A stretch of DNA of 30,316 nucleotides from Isoetes engelmannii (Eukaryota > Streptophyta > Lycopodiopsida > Isoetales > Isoetaceae), in the NCBI GenBank assembly GCA_011763485.2, contig JAANSK020312596.1:1-30316 (forward strand), read 5' to 3'. Both the position numbers and the translations under genes were made by a program. Positions 21,601 to 30,316 of this stretch are shown here, in pieces. The notes below the pieces were generated by a model, which was not told the origin of the DNA, made no database searches, and was given only the letters and a program-made list of their open reading frames with translations. Positions within the stretch are counted from its first letter, which is position 1; each line of letters opens with the position of its first letter.

Positions 21601-21975
21601 ACATGGTATTCTTGCTTTAGAATCCCGTAGGCATGCTAGCAAAATAATGGTCCAATGATGTGCATTAATTTTCATACTTGTTATACTAGTACCTTTTAAT
21701 CAGGTCAACACAATGCTTATCTTGGCACCACAACAATAAATATCAAACATACCAACGTCTCATGTTCCTTGAGGGTCCTTGCTATGTGGAATGTTATCCA
21801 TCTATCTTGCCAGCCCAAATTGTTCATGCAACAAAACAATTTGCTGAAGATTTAGTTGGTTACTTAGTCCCATTACAAGCCATCACAAACTGGAATTTCT
21901 TTTATTGATAAATAATCAGTATTAGTTCCTTCACTTGATAATAATCAGTATTGATTCATTCACTGGAATGCCTGC
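21601..21975. other. Intergenic, no gene
   Basis: AT-rich sequence downstream of the HET gene on its strand; it presumably includes that gene's 3' untranslated region. The phrase ATAATCAGTATT(A/G)(G/T)TTC is duplicated near 21912 and 21942. Confidence 0.4.
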
Positions 21976-21994
21976 TCGTGGACGATAAAAATGT

Positions 21995-22022
21995 TATTCT
22001 ATTCTATTCTATTCTATTCTAT
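21995..22022. repeat. (ATTCT)n microsatellite
   Basis: Five or so ATTCT units. On the minus strand they read TAGAA and provide the predicted stop codon of the HET gene (TAG at 22016-22014). The preceding GTGGACGATAAAA resembles the presumed LINE 3' end at 19416-19426 (GCGGACGATAAAA). Confidence 0.85.
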
Positions 22023-24148
22023 AGTGCAACGGACCTTGGGCAAGCACTCATAATCAATCTTGCTGCTTGCTCTCAGTTGGGGATATTCTGGGAGGGTTCT
22101 GACATGGCCAATCTTACGGAGCTTACTTGGGTTTTCGCCCACACAAACCAGGAAGAGCAGCACTTTCTCGCGGCCCATAGTACGAGTCTCAACAGATTCT
22201 CCCAGCAGCAGCAGTGACACTTTTGAGATATCTTGGTTTGACTGAACAAGCAGGCCGCCCATAAAATAGAACCATGGGTACACATAGTTCATCTTGCCAT
22301 TTCCCATCAGGTGTGGCCAGAATGCACGACCTTGAAATCCAGCCCCTAGCTCATTGGAAGAGTGAAAAGGAAGAGCATGGCCTTCTGCCATCTCCAAAAC
22401 CCATTCTTCATCTGTACCATGAAAACAGTTTTCATGATTTTCATTTAACCTACAACATGATGCACAACCCTTCCCATTTTTCTTGTTTGTCACATGCCTG
22501 CATCTCTCTCTGTGCTTATCAAAGAGGACTAGACTACCGGTCATAAAGTGGCACGTTAGACCCAAAAAGCCGCGGTCGTCCACAGTCAAATTGTTCACCT
22601 TCCCAACAAAGTCCTATACATATGGCAATCCACTAAGTAAATAAGTAGTAACCAAGTCCTAAATACATATGGCAATCCTCCATGTAAGTAAGTAAGTAAG
22701 TAAGTAGTAAACCAAGTAAAGTGAGTACTACAGAAAACAGGTTGATGCCCAAGTTGCTTGAGTACCTTCATGTTGCGAACACCGTCACTTCTATCGATCT
22801 CGATCATGTACTTGAGCACCTCATCTCCAGACCGCATCCTCCTCCTCAATGTGGGCATCCATGTCATAGCTTGTGTAGCTGAGAAGCTTGGCAGTATTGC
22901 TACTGCCAATATCTTGACCAGGTCATCCACATTGCACTTGACCATGCCTTTGGTCAATACAACAAGCTGATGGTCAAGTGTTTTGCCAACTGCAAGCTCT
23001 TTTTCTCCAACCACAACACCTAGCAAAGACAGCATGCAAAGAGCCCTGTCTTCTTCATTCTTGCAGTCCCGGTCCGCGATCTCGTTGACTAAAGCGACAC
23101 TTCCTCCCTGGCAAAGAAGTCCCAGCCGAATGCCCAATTCCCATATGTGGTTGCTATCATTGCTGATGATATATGCAAGGGGAATGTAAGCATTCCTGTC
23201 CACCAGATAGACAACTTTAGAACCACTAACTTTTGATCCATAAGCAAAGCGTCCGCGCGTGCACGTGTATTCTGATTTCTTCAATGCATTCCAGAAGTTC
23301 CTTTCATCCAGAGGTAGACGAGATTGCTTCAATGCATTCAAGCAGTGCCAGGGATCTTCCAGACCTGCACAATTCTTGTGTTTGCTAGGTTGTTCTGCTG
23401 ATCCCCAAGCCCATCCAGAACTACCCCCACAGGCACATCTTTTTTCCACATGAGTCTTCTTTACAAAACTCACTATGCTATTAAATTGTGAGGGCACCAT
23501 TTCAACTAGAAATGTAAGCTTGCTTGGTAACAGAAACTCTTGTAAAGTCCATGCACGTGAAAACCAATTTGGTGGAAAACCGCATTTGTCTACCCCTGCA
23601 AACCCACCACCAAGACCATTTGGTGCAACATAACAGCCCAAACTAAGCGAGTAAAACTCACCCATATGTGAAATTTCAGCTGCCACCTCCAACTTGTCAC
23701 TTTGGTTAATACACAATGTATCTAACCAAACAAACTTCACTTTATCTGCTTCCAACAATATTTTCAAGAGCTCAATCAAGCCCTTATACCCTTCCAATCT
23801 CTTAAAATTAGCCTTCCTGAGCACCATGTCATATGTTTCTTTAGATTCCTGTAGTTTCTTCCGGACTTCAGCAGCCAGTTCCTCAATTTCATTGATCCAT
23901 CTATGAGATAGAATGTGGAAATTCCAGCTGTCTGGCTTGAAGAAGACAACTGCACCATCACTCCTAATTGTATCTTTGACATGGATCAACCTTCTTGGAA
24001 AGGCTTTACTGTTGGGGTTCCTGATCTTCTCAAATGCAGCACCTTGAAAATGAGCAAACTGTGTATAAGATTCAAATGAAAGTCACATAAGCTCAATCAA
24101 AATACCTTTGAAACTGGTAAAGTCAGCCTTTGGGATGATGGTAGACAT
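22014..24148 (-). CDS. HET-domain (heterokaryon incompatibility-type) protein, 3 exons
   Basis: Exons 24148-24106, 24042-22766 and 22613-22014 join in phase (introns of 63 and 152 bases, GT-AG) to 639 residues. The start is the ATG that opens MSTIIPKADFTSFK; the join after Lys14 restores FPRRLIHV (29-36), the usual HET lead-in. HET landmarks are clear: ILSHRW (58-63), FVWLDTLCINQSD (118-130), Glu137 with MGEFYSLSLGCYVAP (141-155), RAWTLQE (177-183), and the later DRDCKNEEDRALCMLSLLGV (338-357) and TWMPTL (408-413). In filamentous fungi HET proteins trigger cell death after non-self fusion; the domain is distantly related to TIR. A C-terminal region of about 200 residues after TVDDRGFLGL (near 450) has no domain I recognise. 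No signal peptide or membrane segment is seen. The frame is intact. The gene is divergently paired with the membrane protein gene at 24732. Its plant role is unknown; fungal origin by transfer is possible but not shown here. Confidence 0.88.
22609..22720 (-). repeat. Tandem duplication within HET intron 2, with AAGT microsatellite
   Basis: The phrase TACATATGGCAATCC and its flanks occur twice (about 22609-22655 and 22656-22715), and an (AAGT)n run lies at about 22684-22706. On the coding strand each copy ends in an AG acceptor before GACTT. The one at 22614 continues the protein frame; the one at 22659 leads to an in-frame stop. Confidence 0.8.
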
Positions 24149-24731
24149 TTGGGAGTATTTGAATGGATACAACTTAGCAATAATGCAAGTTAACAGTTCT
24201 AGAACATTTCCTTAAGTAGTCAATATTGGTCCCTGGGAATCTACTAAGTAATTTCTTAAAACACAAGCAAGCACCTAAATGATTGTTTTGTACCCGAGTT
24301 GCCTTTTAGCATCTCAGCTCAGGCACAATAAGTTGTGGTCCCTATAAAACAAGCACCTAAATGATTGTATTGTACTCCAGTATCTTTGCACCTAAAGCTT
24401 AAGATGGTTAAAAGAATACTGGAGTATCGAAATGGTCCCCATAAACATGTAAAGCGGTTCATTAAGAATCGAGCACGAGAATAATTGTACCGAGAGTTTT
24501 CTTTTAGCATCTAAGGTTTAATAATTTGTAAATGATGCTAATCCAAACTTCCTTTAGTCAAATACTGGTCCCTATGAATCTATAAAGGGGTATCCTAAAG
24601 AAACTAGCACCAACCCGAGTTTCCTTTTAGCATCTCAAGTACAATGACGTGTGTGTGAGATGCTAATGGAACTGCAAATGATCAGCTTTTACCTTCAAAT
24701 ACTTCAGTAATGTTCGGTCACTTCAAACAAG
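24149..24731. promoter_or_regulatory. Shared divergent promoter region with degenerate direct repeats
   Basis: The 583 bases between two opposite start codons must hold both promoters. GGTCCC recurs at 24228, 24337, 24434 and 24567, usually followed by TATAAA- or ATGAAT-like sequence. TTTTAGCATCT recurs at 24304, 24502 and 24625. GCACCTAAATGATTG occurs at 24271 and 24353. Together they suggest degenerate repeat units of roughly 80-130 bases. A TATAAAGGGG at 24581 lies about 150 bases before the plus-strand ATG and is a candidate TATA box. The repeats may be regulatory or an old miniature element; the sequence cannot decide. Confidence 0.55.
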
Positions 24732-25955
24732 ATGAAGCTGGACTTGGTAGGACTGATTTCCAGTTTGGGAACAAAGGCAGCTACAAAGAGTTTGGCATTC
24801 TCAGCAATCAATGATGCATTCTCTATAACAGGACACATAGGTCCAGGAAGCCTGAGTGTAGCTACTGCACTGATACAAGTGACAGGAATCCCCATGGCCC
24901 AGCTTTTCACATTTGGTGAGAGTGGTGATGGACCCAGTGCTCTTCAGATGGATTGCCCAGATGGCTTGCACTACATAGGTTTGTTTTCCAGTACTGAAAG
25001 CCCTGTCCACAATACTGTAGGCGCAAGCATAGTCGGCGAGCATGAAAGATTATGGACTGGTGAGCTTCCTGCAAAAATTGGCAGAGATAGTGGCAGACTG
25101 GTGCAAGTCATAATCTTAGAAGCACATAGGGGAGAAGGCATTGGGGCTCAGGTGAAACTGAAAGCAACTAAACTAGATACTTTGTTCCTTGGATGGCTAC
25201 CATTACTACTTACTCTTGGAGTGGCTTCCTATGCATACTTTCTAAATGAATGGTTAGCTGCTGGCTTGATAACATTGGGAACATTCGCAATGTTCGCCGG
25301 GGTGCTGGGGCTACAACACTTTATAGTGTTCAAACATGCTAAACCACAGGTTGCAACTGGTTCTCCACCTGGAGATTGTTTGGTTGTGGATAGAAAAGAT
25401 AGCAACATTCTTCATATCATCAAGGGGCAGGAAGATATCATACAAGCTCTTTTCCAGAGGAAGCTGGAACATGAAGGAAAAGTTGGCAAGAGTTTAGTCC
25501 TAGTTGCTGGGTTCCTGCTTATTGGGTATTGCTTTGCTTCCATCCTCTGCATGCCAAACATTTCTCTACATGGACAGATTTTATACAGTGCAGCCAACAT
25601 GGTTGGTTTTTTGACAGACATTGTGAAGGCAACAAAGAATGGCAGGCTGGGCCTAGCAAGAAAGGCTATAGACCAATTTGACATTGTTCTCAAGGAAAGG
25701 CTGGTGTTTGGAAACAGGACAGCAGCAGTGGCCTTTGTTGCAGGGCATGCTGAGAATCCCATTATGCTGAAATCCAAAGCTCTTTTGCCTTCTCAAGGCC
25801 CAGTGTGGGAGAAATGGTGGAAGCTCTTGTCCAATAGCAAGCAGGGGTTTTTTCATGACGAGTTTTCACCGGAGCTTAGTCCTGAAGATCAAACTCTGCT
25901 CACAAAACTTATCACTGACATGAAAGATGGCCTGTCTTATAAAACACTTTCTTGA
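24732..25955 (+). CDS. Predicted multi-pass membrane protein, divergent partner of the HET gene
   Basis: One uninterrupted frame of 407 codons; an in-frame TAA lies 24 bases upstream, so ATG 24732 is the first possible start. The N-terminal 150 residues look soluble, with a Gly/Ser-rich opening, FGESGDGPS (61-69) and GEHERLWTGELP (102-113). Hydrophobic segments follow at about 151-171, 177-200 and 254-274, with a weaker one near 284-300 that runs into TKNGRLGLARKA (301-312). The C-terminal 100 residues are soluble and contain WEKWWKLL (359-366). I do not recognise the family. The layout (soluble N-part, paired helices, a later hydrophobic hairpin followed by a basic stretch) recalls uncharacterised membrane proteins of filamentous fungi, but this is an impression, not a match. 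It shares an upstream region with the HET gene, which suggests co-expression and perhaps a joint function. Confidence 0.85.
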   Translation: MKLDLVGLISSLGTKAATKSLAFSAINDAFSITGHIGPGSLSVATALIQVTGIPMAQLFTFGESGDGPSALQMDCPDGLHYIGLFSSTESPVHNTVGASIVGEHERLWTGELPAKIGRDSGRLVQVIILEAHRGEGIGAQVKLKATKLDTLFLGWLPLLLTLGVASYAYFLNEWLAAGLITLGTFAMFAGVLGLQHFIVFKHAKPQVATGSPPGDCLVVDRKDSNILHIIKGQEDIIQALFQRKLEHEGKVGKSLVLVAGFLLIGYCFASILCMPNISLHGQILYSAANMVGFLTDIVKATKNGRLGLARKAIDQFDIVLKERLVFGNRTAAVAFVAGHAENPIMLKSKALLPSQGPVWEKWWKLLSNSKQGFFHDEFSPELSPEDQTLLTKLITDMKDGLSYKTLS

Positions 25956-26068
25956 CCCTTTCACTTGCTTGAATTCCTCAAAGCCTAACCTTGTCCTACA
26001 GATTAAAACACGTCGCTCTTCGCCCCAAAAATCAAACAATCTGTAAAGTAGCGCAATGCTTTTCCCAG

Positions 26069-26102
26069 AAATACCCATTCCACACGTCTAGGCCTAATGC
26101 CC
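26069..26102. repeat. Short match to the Helitron 3' region
   Basis: AAATACCCATTCCACACGTC and the following CTAATGCCC closely match 802-834, the bases just before the Helitron hairpin. Here the hairpin and CTAG are absent. It is probably a truncated end of a related Helitron lying just downstream of the membrane protein gene. Confidence 0.5.
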
Positions 26103-28031
26103 TATTTATGGAGTTTGTAACATCTAGATTGTCTTCACGAAGGGAAAAAAAATATCCTTGATGTACATGATGGGTAAAAAGCAATGGTTTCTAACGTGTG
26201 CTACCACGTTAGATGTGTATTGCTTTTATAATGTGCAAGGTAAAAAAATTGCTCATCTATTTATATATGTCAAGCAACCAATTTAATGGTGCACCGTATG
26301 AGAAACCAAAGTAGAATACCAAGATGGCTTAGTCTAAGTAGGTAATTATCTGTTTCAAAAAGGTGAAAATCGCACAAATCTTCCATGGCCTCAAATCCAT
26401 AGCATGCAATAATAGTTACAAATATTGCATGGTAATAAACACTAAAAAACATGCCTGGGATTGATACGACCAGGACTTCTATGATTTGATCTATAATACA
26501 TGGCAATGAATATGACATTTCAATTCCGAATTAGAATAGTGAATGCTAAGTACATTTTTCACATGAAGCTCCTCTTAGCTTTTATTAACATTTTTGAAAA
26601 ATAGACAGATTCAATATAGACAAATTTAACATGTCATATCCAAAACTGTTTTTCATTACAGTCTGATGTGTACAAATACAACCCATACCACTGGTTTGTA
26701 TCTAGACCAAGTACTTCCACATTAATTTTTCGTATTATATAAAAGTTCTTTCAAGAAATTTACGGGCTGTAAATGCCCCGGCAGGGCCGCCAGGCGAGGC
26801 GGCGTGCGAGCGGCGGAGGTATTACTTTCTTTACTGAAAGCAAAGGTATTATAATCTAGAAAAACAACAATTGCCTTTATAAAGAATCTTTATTGCATTG
26901 TGTTGCTTCAATACATATGGCTCATATGCTTCTTGTTGCTGATGATACTAATGGGGTAAGAGGTTCTCTGGCATATTTCTTGGTCAGAAGCATGTTATAA
27001 CAGGAGATCAATGTTGTAATACTACTTGTTGCATGTCTAAGTCTATACAGTTACTTCTCAAATTAAAAAATGAAAAAATACAAAAGATGATGTATCTTTG
27101 TTGTCCTATGGCACCGAGAAGAGACATATACCTTGACAAATGGAGTTTATAATAAGATATGGCACCAAGATCAAGCATAAAACTTGATAAATGGAGTGTA
27201 TATAAGAAATATCATAAGAGAATGGTGAAATATAGAGTTTTTAACATGATGTGATTGTAAAAATGGTGCAAATATTCAGATGTAGCAACATGGTTCCCTA
27301 GATCTGAGCAGATCTGAATCCGCTTCCTTCTTTGCTTTATAGAGGAGATTGATGCTTTAACAATACTTGCTGCATGTCTAAATCTATTAAATGGAAATCA
27401 AGGACATGATTCTTACTGCAACTTTCCATCTTGGCTCTTTTTGTCAGGGTTATATGAATATTCACACTATAAAAAAGAAGAATTCAATGGACATCATCTG
27501 CCATCATGCGGTATGGTAATACTCCAATATGTTTCACCAGCACTCTTAGGATTGAAAACAAATAAAGAACCTTCCAATATATCTAAGAGATTTCTCTCTA
27601 TCTCGACCCATCCTTGAAAACTTGGCATTGTCTACATAGATTTGCAATTAGCAAACTGGAAAATAGAATCAGCTGGATACCCCAGATTGGAGCAAAAGCA
27701 TTCATAGGGCAAGGCTCCAAGTTGGAAAGAAGTAGTAAGCCCAGGAGTCTTTTCAGTCTTTTCTGCAGGAAGTGTTGAAGCTATTAGTGCCTCTGCGTGC
27801 ACATGAATTGCTCAAGCACTTACACAGGAAAGGGCAATGCAAAATAAAATAACTAAAAGCCATTACTGCATTTACAGTTACTTCCCATCTATCCACAAAC
27901 AAAATGAAGAAACCATATTGCATGCTTTACCTTGAGTTACTTGCAATGAAACTCATGCTGCACAGGAATAATGCGATTGCCAGTAGGTAAAGTGCAAAGA
28001 ATCCCTGCTTTTAAATGCATCAGAGAGAATA
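26103..28031. other. AT-rich, no gene; minor repeats
   Basis: No supported coding frame. A GC-rich patch rich in CGCC/GGCGG lies at 26774-26818. At about 27120-27220 a unit around CTTGA(C/T)AAATGGAGT is repeated with a period of about 50, and TTGCATGTCTAA(G/A)TCTAT recurs near 27030 and 27370. Sequence near 27940-28031 may be the 3' flank of the next gene, which lies on the minus strand. Confidence 0.45.
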
Positions 28032-28582
28032 TCAGAGAGTAGTTGGATAATTTTCCTTTGTAAAATCAGGGTTCACTGGTGATTCACATGGTTTTTCAAC
28101 CTGCCCAGTGTCAAATGGACCGATGTCTACTGTGGCACTTTGAACCCAGGGTTGTTTCCATTGACTATTAACGCAACTTTCTAGCTCTCTTTGCCTACAG
28201 ATACTCTTACATAAAGAATCTAAGAACTGCGGATGTTTAGTTGCAACCATCCTTGTCAATGCTTGTAATCTTTCTAGACGTACTTCTGTGGTCACCCCTT
28301 CTTCGCCAGTTGAAATACTAAGCAGTCTTTGCAACCTTCCAAAAAAAAATCAGCAATCTCAAATCCAACGCTACTCATATCTGCATTTTCTATGTCCTTT
28401 GGAGTTTCTTTATTCAGAAAGGAGCTCTCAATATTTTCAATGGAGTTATCTTCTTTCGTATCATGATCAGTTGGTATCTCCTGCCCAAGGATTTCTAACA
28501 AAACAAGGCATTCTACCAGTTCTTGCACTAAACCCAGATTTCGAATCAACCCCAGCTTCAAAATGTTTTCCAGATGACTGAA
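28032..28582 (-). CDS. Unrecognised protein exon, with one frame break
   Basis: Starting after a CGTAG or TTCAG acceptor (28583 or 28578), the minus strand reads HLENILKLGLIRNLGLVQEL, then ECLVLLEILGQEIPTD, an acidic linker, and GFEIADFF. At a T-run (28340-28348) the frame shifts by one base to GRLQRLLSISTGEEGVTTEV, RLERLQALTRMVATKHPQFL and SLCKSICRQRELE, and ends at a stop at 28032. Both halves look like one helical leucine-rich protein, so the break is either a real inactivating indel or a homopolymer sequencing error. The family is not recognised and there is no start codon within this exon; it probably continues upstream into the mini-exon array. Confidence 0.42.
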
Positions 28583-28732
28583 CTACGCTCAAAAGTGGCA
28601 TTCAAAAGTGGCATTTAAAAGCTCATTCAAACGCTCTCATTCAAGACAAAATACAAACGTAAGGAAACCGACCAGTTTGTTGTCCAGACTCCAAACTCCA
28701 AGCTCGATTCCAAACTCCAGACTTGGGATTCC

Positions 28733-29177
28733 GCTGCATAAGGTGGGCAAGAAAAGATCAGTAGGAAGAAATTTTAGGAAAAATTGATTCGACTGAAATT
28801 TTATGCTGCTATGTCGCTCACCAAAAATCAACTCCAGGCTCGATTCCAAACTCCAGACTTGGGATTCCTCTGCATAAAATGGGCATAGGGATATCAGGAA
28901 GGTTTAAGAAAGAAAAAAACTTGAAATCGGCTACCTTCACGGCTCCACTCCAGGCTCGATTCAGAACTCCAGACTTAGGATTCCGCTGCATAAGGTGGGC
29001 ATGAGGAGATCAGTAGGAAGAAATTTCAGGGAAAAACAAATGCTGCTAAGTTATGCGGCTCACCAAAACTTCAACTCCAGACTCCAGACTCCAGACTTGG
29101 GATTCCGCTGCAAAAATTGGGCGTGAGGAGATCAGGAAGGTTTAAGAAAACAAAAAAAAAAATTGAAATCGGCTACC
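28733..29177 (-). repeat. Array of four duplicated mini-exons with splice sites
   Basis: On the minus strand, an upstream segment ends GTTAGAAG|GTAGCC at 29177. It is followed by three complete units, 29107-29064 (44 bases), 28985-28935 (51) and 28869-28822 (48), each opening after a T-rich ...TGCAG and beginning with CGGAATCCCAAGTCTGGAG or a close variant, and each ending at GTGAGC or GTAGCC. A fourth opens at 28733 and runs on without a clear donor. Introns alternate between two types, one starting GTAGCCGATTTC and the other GTGAGC, so the array likely arose by duplicating a two-exon block. The lengths 44, 51 and 48 include one non-multiple of three. They may be untranslated or alternatively spliced leader exons. 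Confidence 0.6.
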
Positions 29178-29740
29178 TTCTAACACAGCTCCGGAAGAAG
29201 CAGAGTTGTGAGGCGCCAAATCCTGTAGGCGCCAGAATGAGCTTGAGAAAAAAAGTAGATGCCAAATTCGTATATGACTGCCTCGTTGAATTGAGTGATT
29301 GAATTGAATGATGGCGCCTTGTTAGAATTTGAGCATTCAAGTACGTCGACTGGCATCTCGAGGGGGGACGCAAACGGCAAAGCTAACGTCGCATGCGGCG
29401 TTACATGCGGCGTTACTGGCACGGAAACCAAAGGCCTCCCAAAATAAGAAAGAAGATTGAGGTTGATGTTGACAGATTCTATAAAACCAAATGGTGATAC
29501 AATTGAAAATTAGACATGTTGAAACATCATTGAATAACGTTTTCCTATCATATGAAATCAAACATGAACTTGCTACAAATCACCATACGTTAGTTTACAA
29601 TCTAACGCATGTCATGCGGGACAGTCGTAACAAATCATTTATATAAGAATGTGTACTTTTGCTTGAAGAACAAATGTTTCAGCATGAGGCGACATCAGAA
29701 GCTTTTTCATTATACCCGCATCAAGAATATTGCTAATGCT
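29178..29740 (-). other. Probable 5' region of the minus-strand gene
   Basis: Sequence upstream of the mini-exon array. It is GC-richer around 29190-29440, with a 13-base direct repeat (GCATGCGGCGTTA-like, about 29390-29417), and then turns AT-rich. Short open frames exist (about 80 codons on the minus strand), but none is convincing. It is a reasonable place for the first exon and promoter; the exact start was not found. Confidence 0.35.
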
Positions 29741-29765
29741 CTGTGCTTCTAAATCCTAAACTGGA

Positions 29766-30316
29766 GGATATTACTAGATCCAAATATTAGAAGGATATTA
29801 TTAGCTAGAGAATATTACTAGGACCATATATTAGAAGGATATTATTAGAGAGAAATATTATTAGAATAAAGAACCATTGCTAGCTTTTAGAATGAAACAC
29901 ATTATTAGAATGGATAAAGATATTAGTAGAATGGAGAACATTGCTAGTTTCATAGAAAACTATTAAAATGAAAATACCATTGGACTAAAACAAAAAAGAT
30001 AAAATGAAGTGCCTAAACTAAGACTTCAAGCCTAAAAATTCTAGCACCTAAAATAACATGTTTAGCCTAAAGCCAAACCATTGGGAGCTTGCTTTTTTAA
30101 ATATTATTGTAAAATGACGTTCCGGCAAAAATCCGGTGGGCGTAAACATTTTCCGGTGTCAGAAACACAAAAAACCTTTGGTTATTTTGTTGGATATTAG
30201 AATCAACTAGCACATACTTTCACCAAACTCCAATTCAATTTAATGCTTCACAAAGCAAAACCAAGACTCGAAATGATCATGAATTCATGATTAGAACTTA
30301 TACTCAAGGCATTTCA
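29766..30316. repeat. AT-rich region with ATATTA(C/T)TAG-type repeats
   Basis: A 44-base unit starting ATATTACTAG and containing ATATTAGAAGGATATTATTA is tandemly repeated (29768 and 29812). More degenerate ATTAGAATG(G/A) copies continue to about 29960. The rest to the window end holds no gene. Confidence 0.6.

Noticed and set aside
22595-22765. Unspliced 464-codon version of the HET protein ending at 22595
   Set aside because: Its last 46 residues are encoded by duplicated AT-rich sequence with an AAGT microsatellite, whereas splicing at 22766|22613 joins directly to a long protein-like frame in phase.
22060-23906. Plus-strand open frames of 60-90 codons across the HET gene
   Set aside because: They are shadows of the minus-strand coding exons; no start context or domain.
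25412-25777. 121-codon minus-strand frame inside the membrane protein gene
   Set aside because: Antisense shadow of a 407-codon frame; the Cys/Pro-rich product has no motif.
26270-26518. 82-codon hydrophobic minus-strand frame
   Set aside because: AT-driven composition in repeat-rich DNA with no recognisable motif or neighbouring exon.
26774-26818. Helitron hairpin in the GC-rich patch
   Set aside because: GC-rich but no clean stem-loop followed by CTRR could be drawn.
29180-29431. 83-codon minus-strand frame before the mini-exon array as a coding exon
   Set aside because: Partly repeat-derived, overlapped by a similar frame in another phase, and no protein similarity recognised; it is more likely untranslated leader.

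Overview
This is a nuclear segment of a land-plant genome. It is AT-rich, dense in decayed repeats, and its genes carry many short GT-AG introns. The land-plant call rests on a complete 15-exon MLO-type membrane protein gene and two decayed pentatricopeptide-repeat (PPR) fragments. A gene for a fungal-type HET-domain protein makes a seedless plant (fern or moss relative) my favoured guess, but that is inference; no species marker was seen. Layout: 1-3.0 kb holds a tRNA-derived SINE head, a Helitron 3' terminus, a GA microsatellite, a hAT transposase remnant and a 423-bp foldback element with an 8-bp target duplication. From 3.5 to 11.3 kb there is a scatter of exon-like blocks of one or more unrecognised genes, with a 90-bp triplication, a 59-bp duplication and a PPR fossil. 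A second PPR fossil lies just before the MLO gene. MLO occupies 12.5-15.9 kb on the plus strand; its 15 exons join in phase to a predicted 526-residue protein. A palindromic repeat cluster and two broken copies of an L1-type LINE (ORF1 region) fill 16.4-19.4 kb. From 19.4 to 22 kb I see no gene, only AT-rich sequence and one GC-richer, probably transposon-derived block. The most interesting part is 22.0-26.0 kb. A minus-strand three-exon gene encodes a 639-residue HET-domain protein. It is head to head, across 583 bp, with an intronless plus-strand gene for a 407-residue protein with three or four membrane segments. The space between them contains degenerate direct repeats. HET domains in fungi trigger cell death in non-self recognition, so a divergently transcribed HET/membrane-protein pair in a plant is a plausible undescribed immunity or cell-death module. 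The pairing as a functional unit is inference from arrangement only. The right end (28.0-29.4 kb) has a minus-strand gene of unknown function with one frame break at a T-run. It is preceded by an unusual array of four tandemly duplicated mini-exons, each with its own splice sites. The last 0.6 kb is AT-rich repeat.
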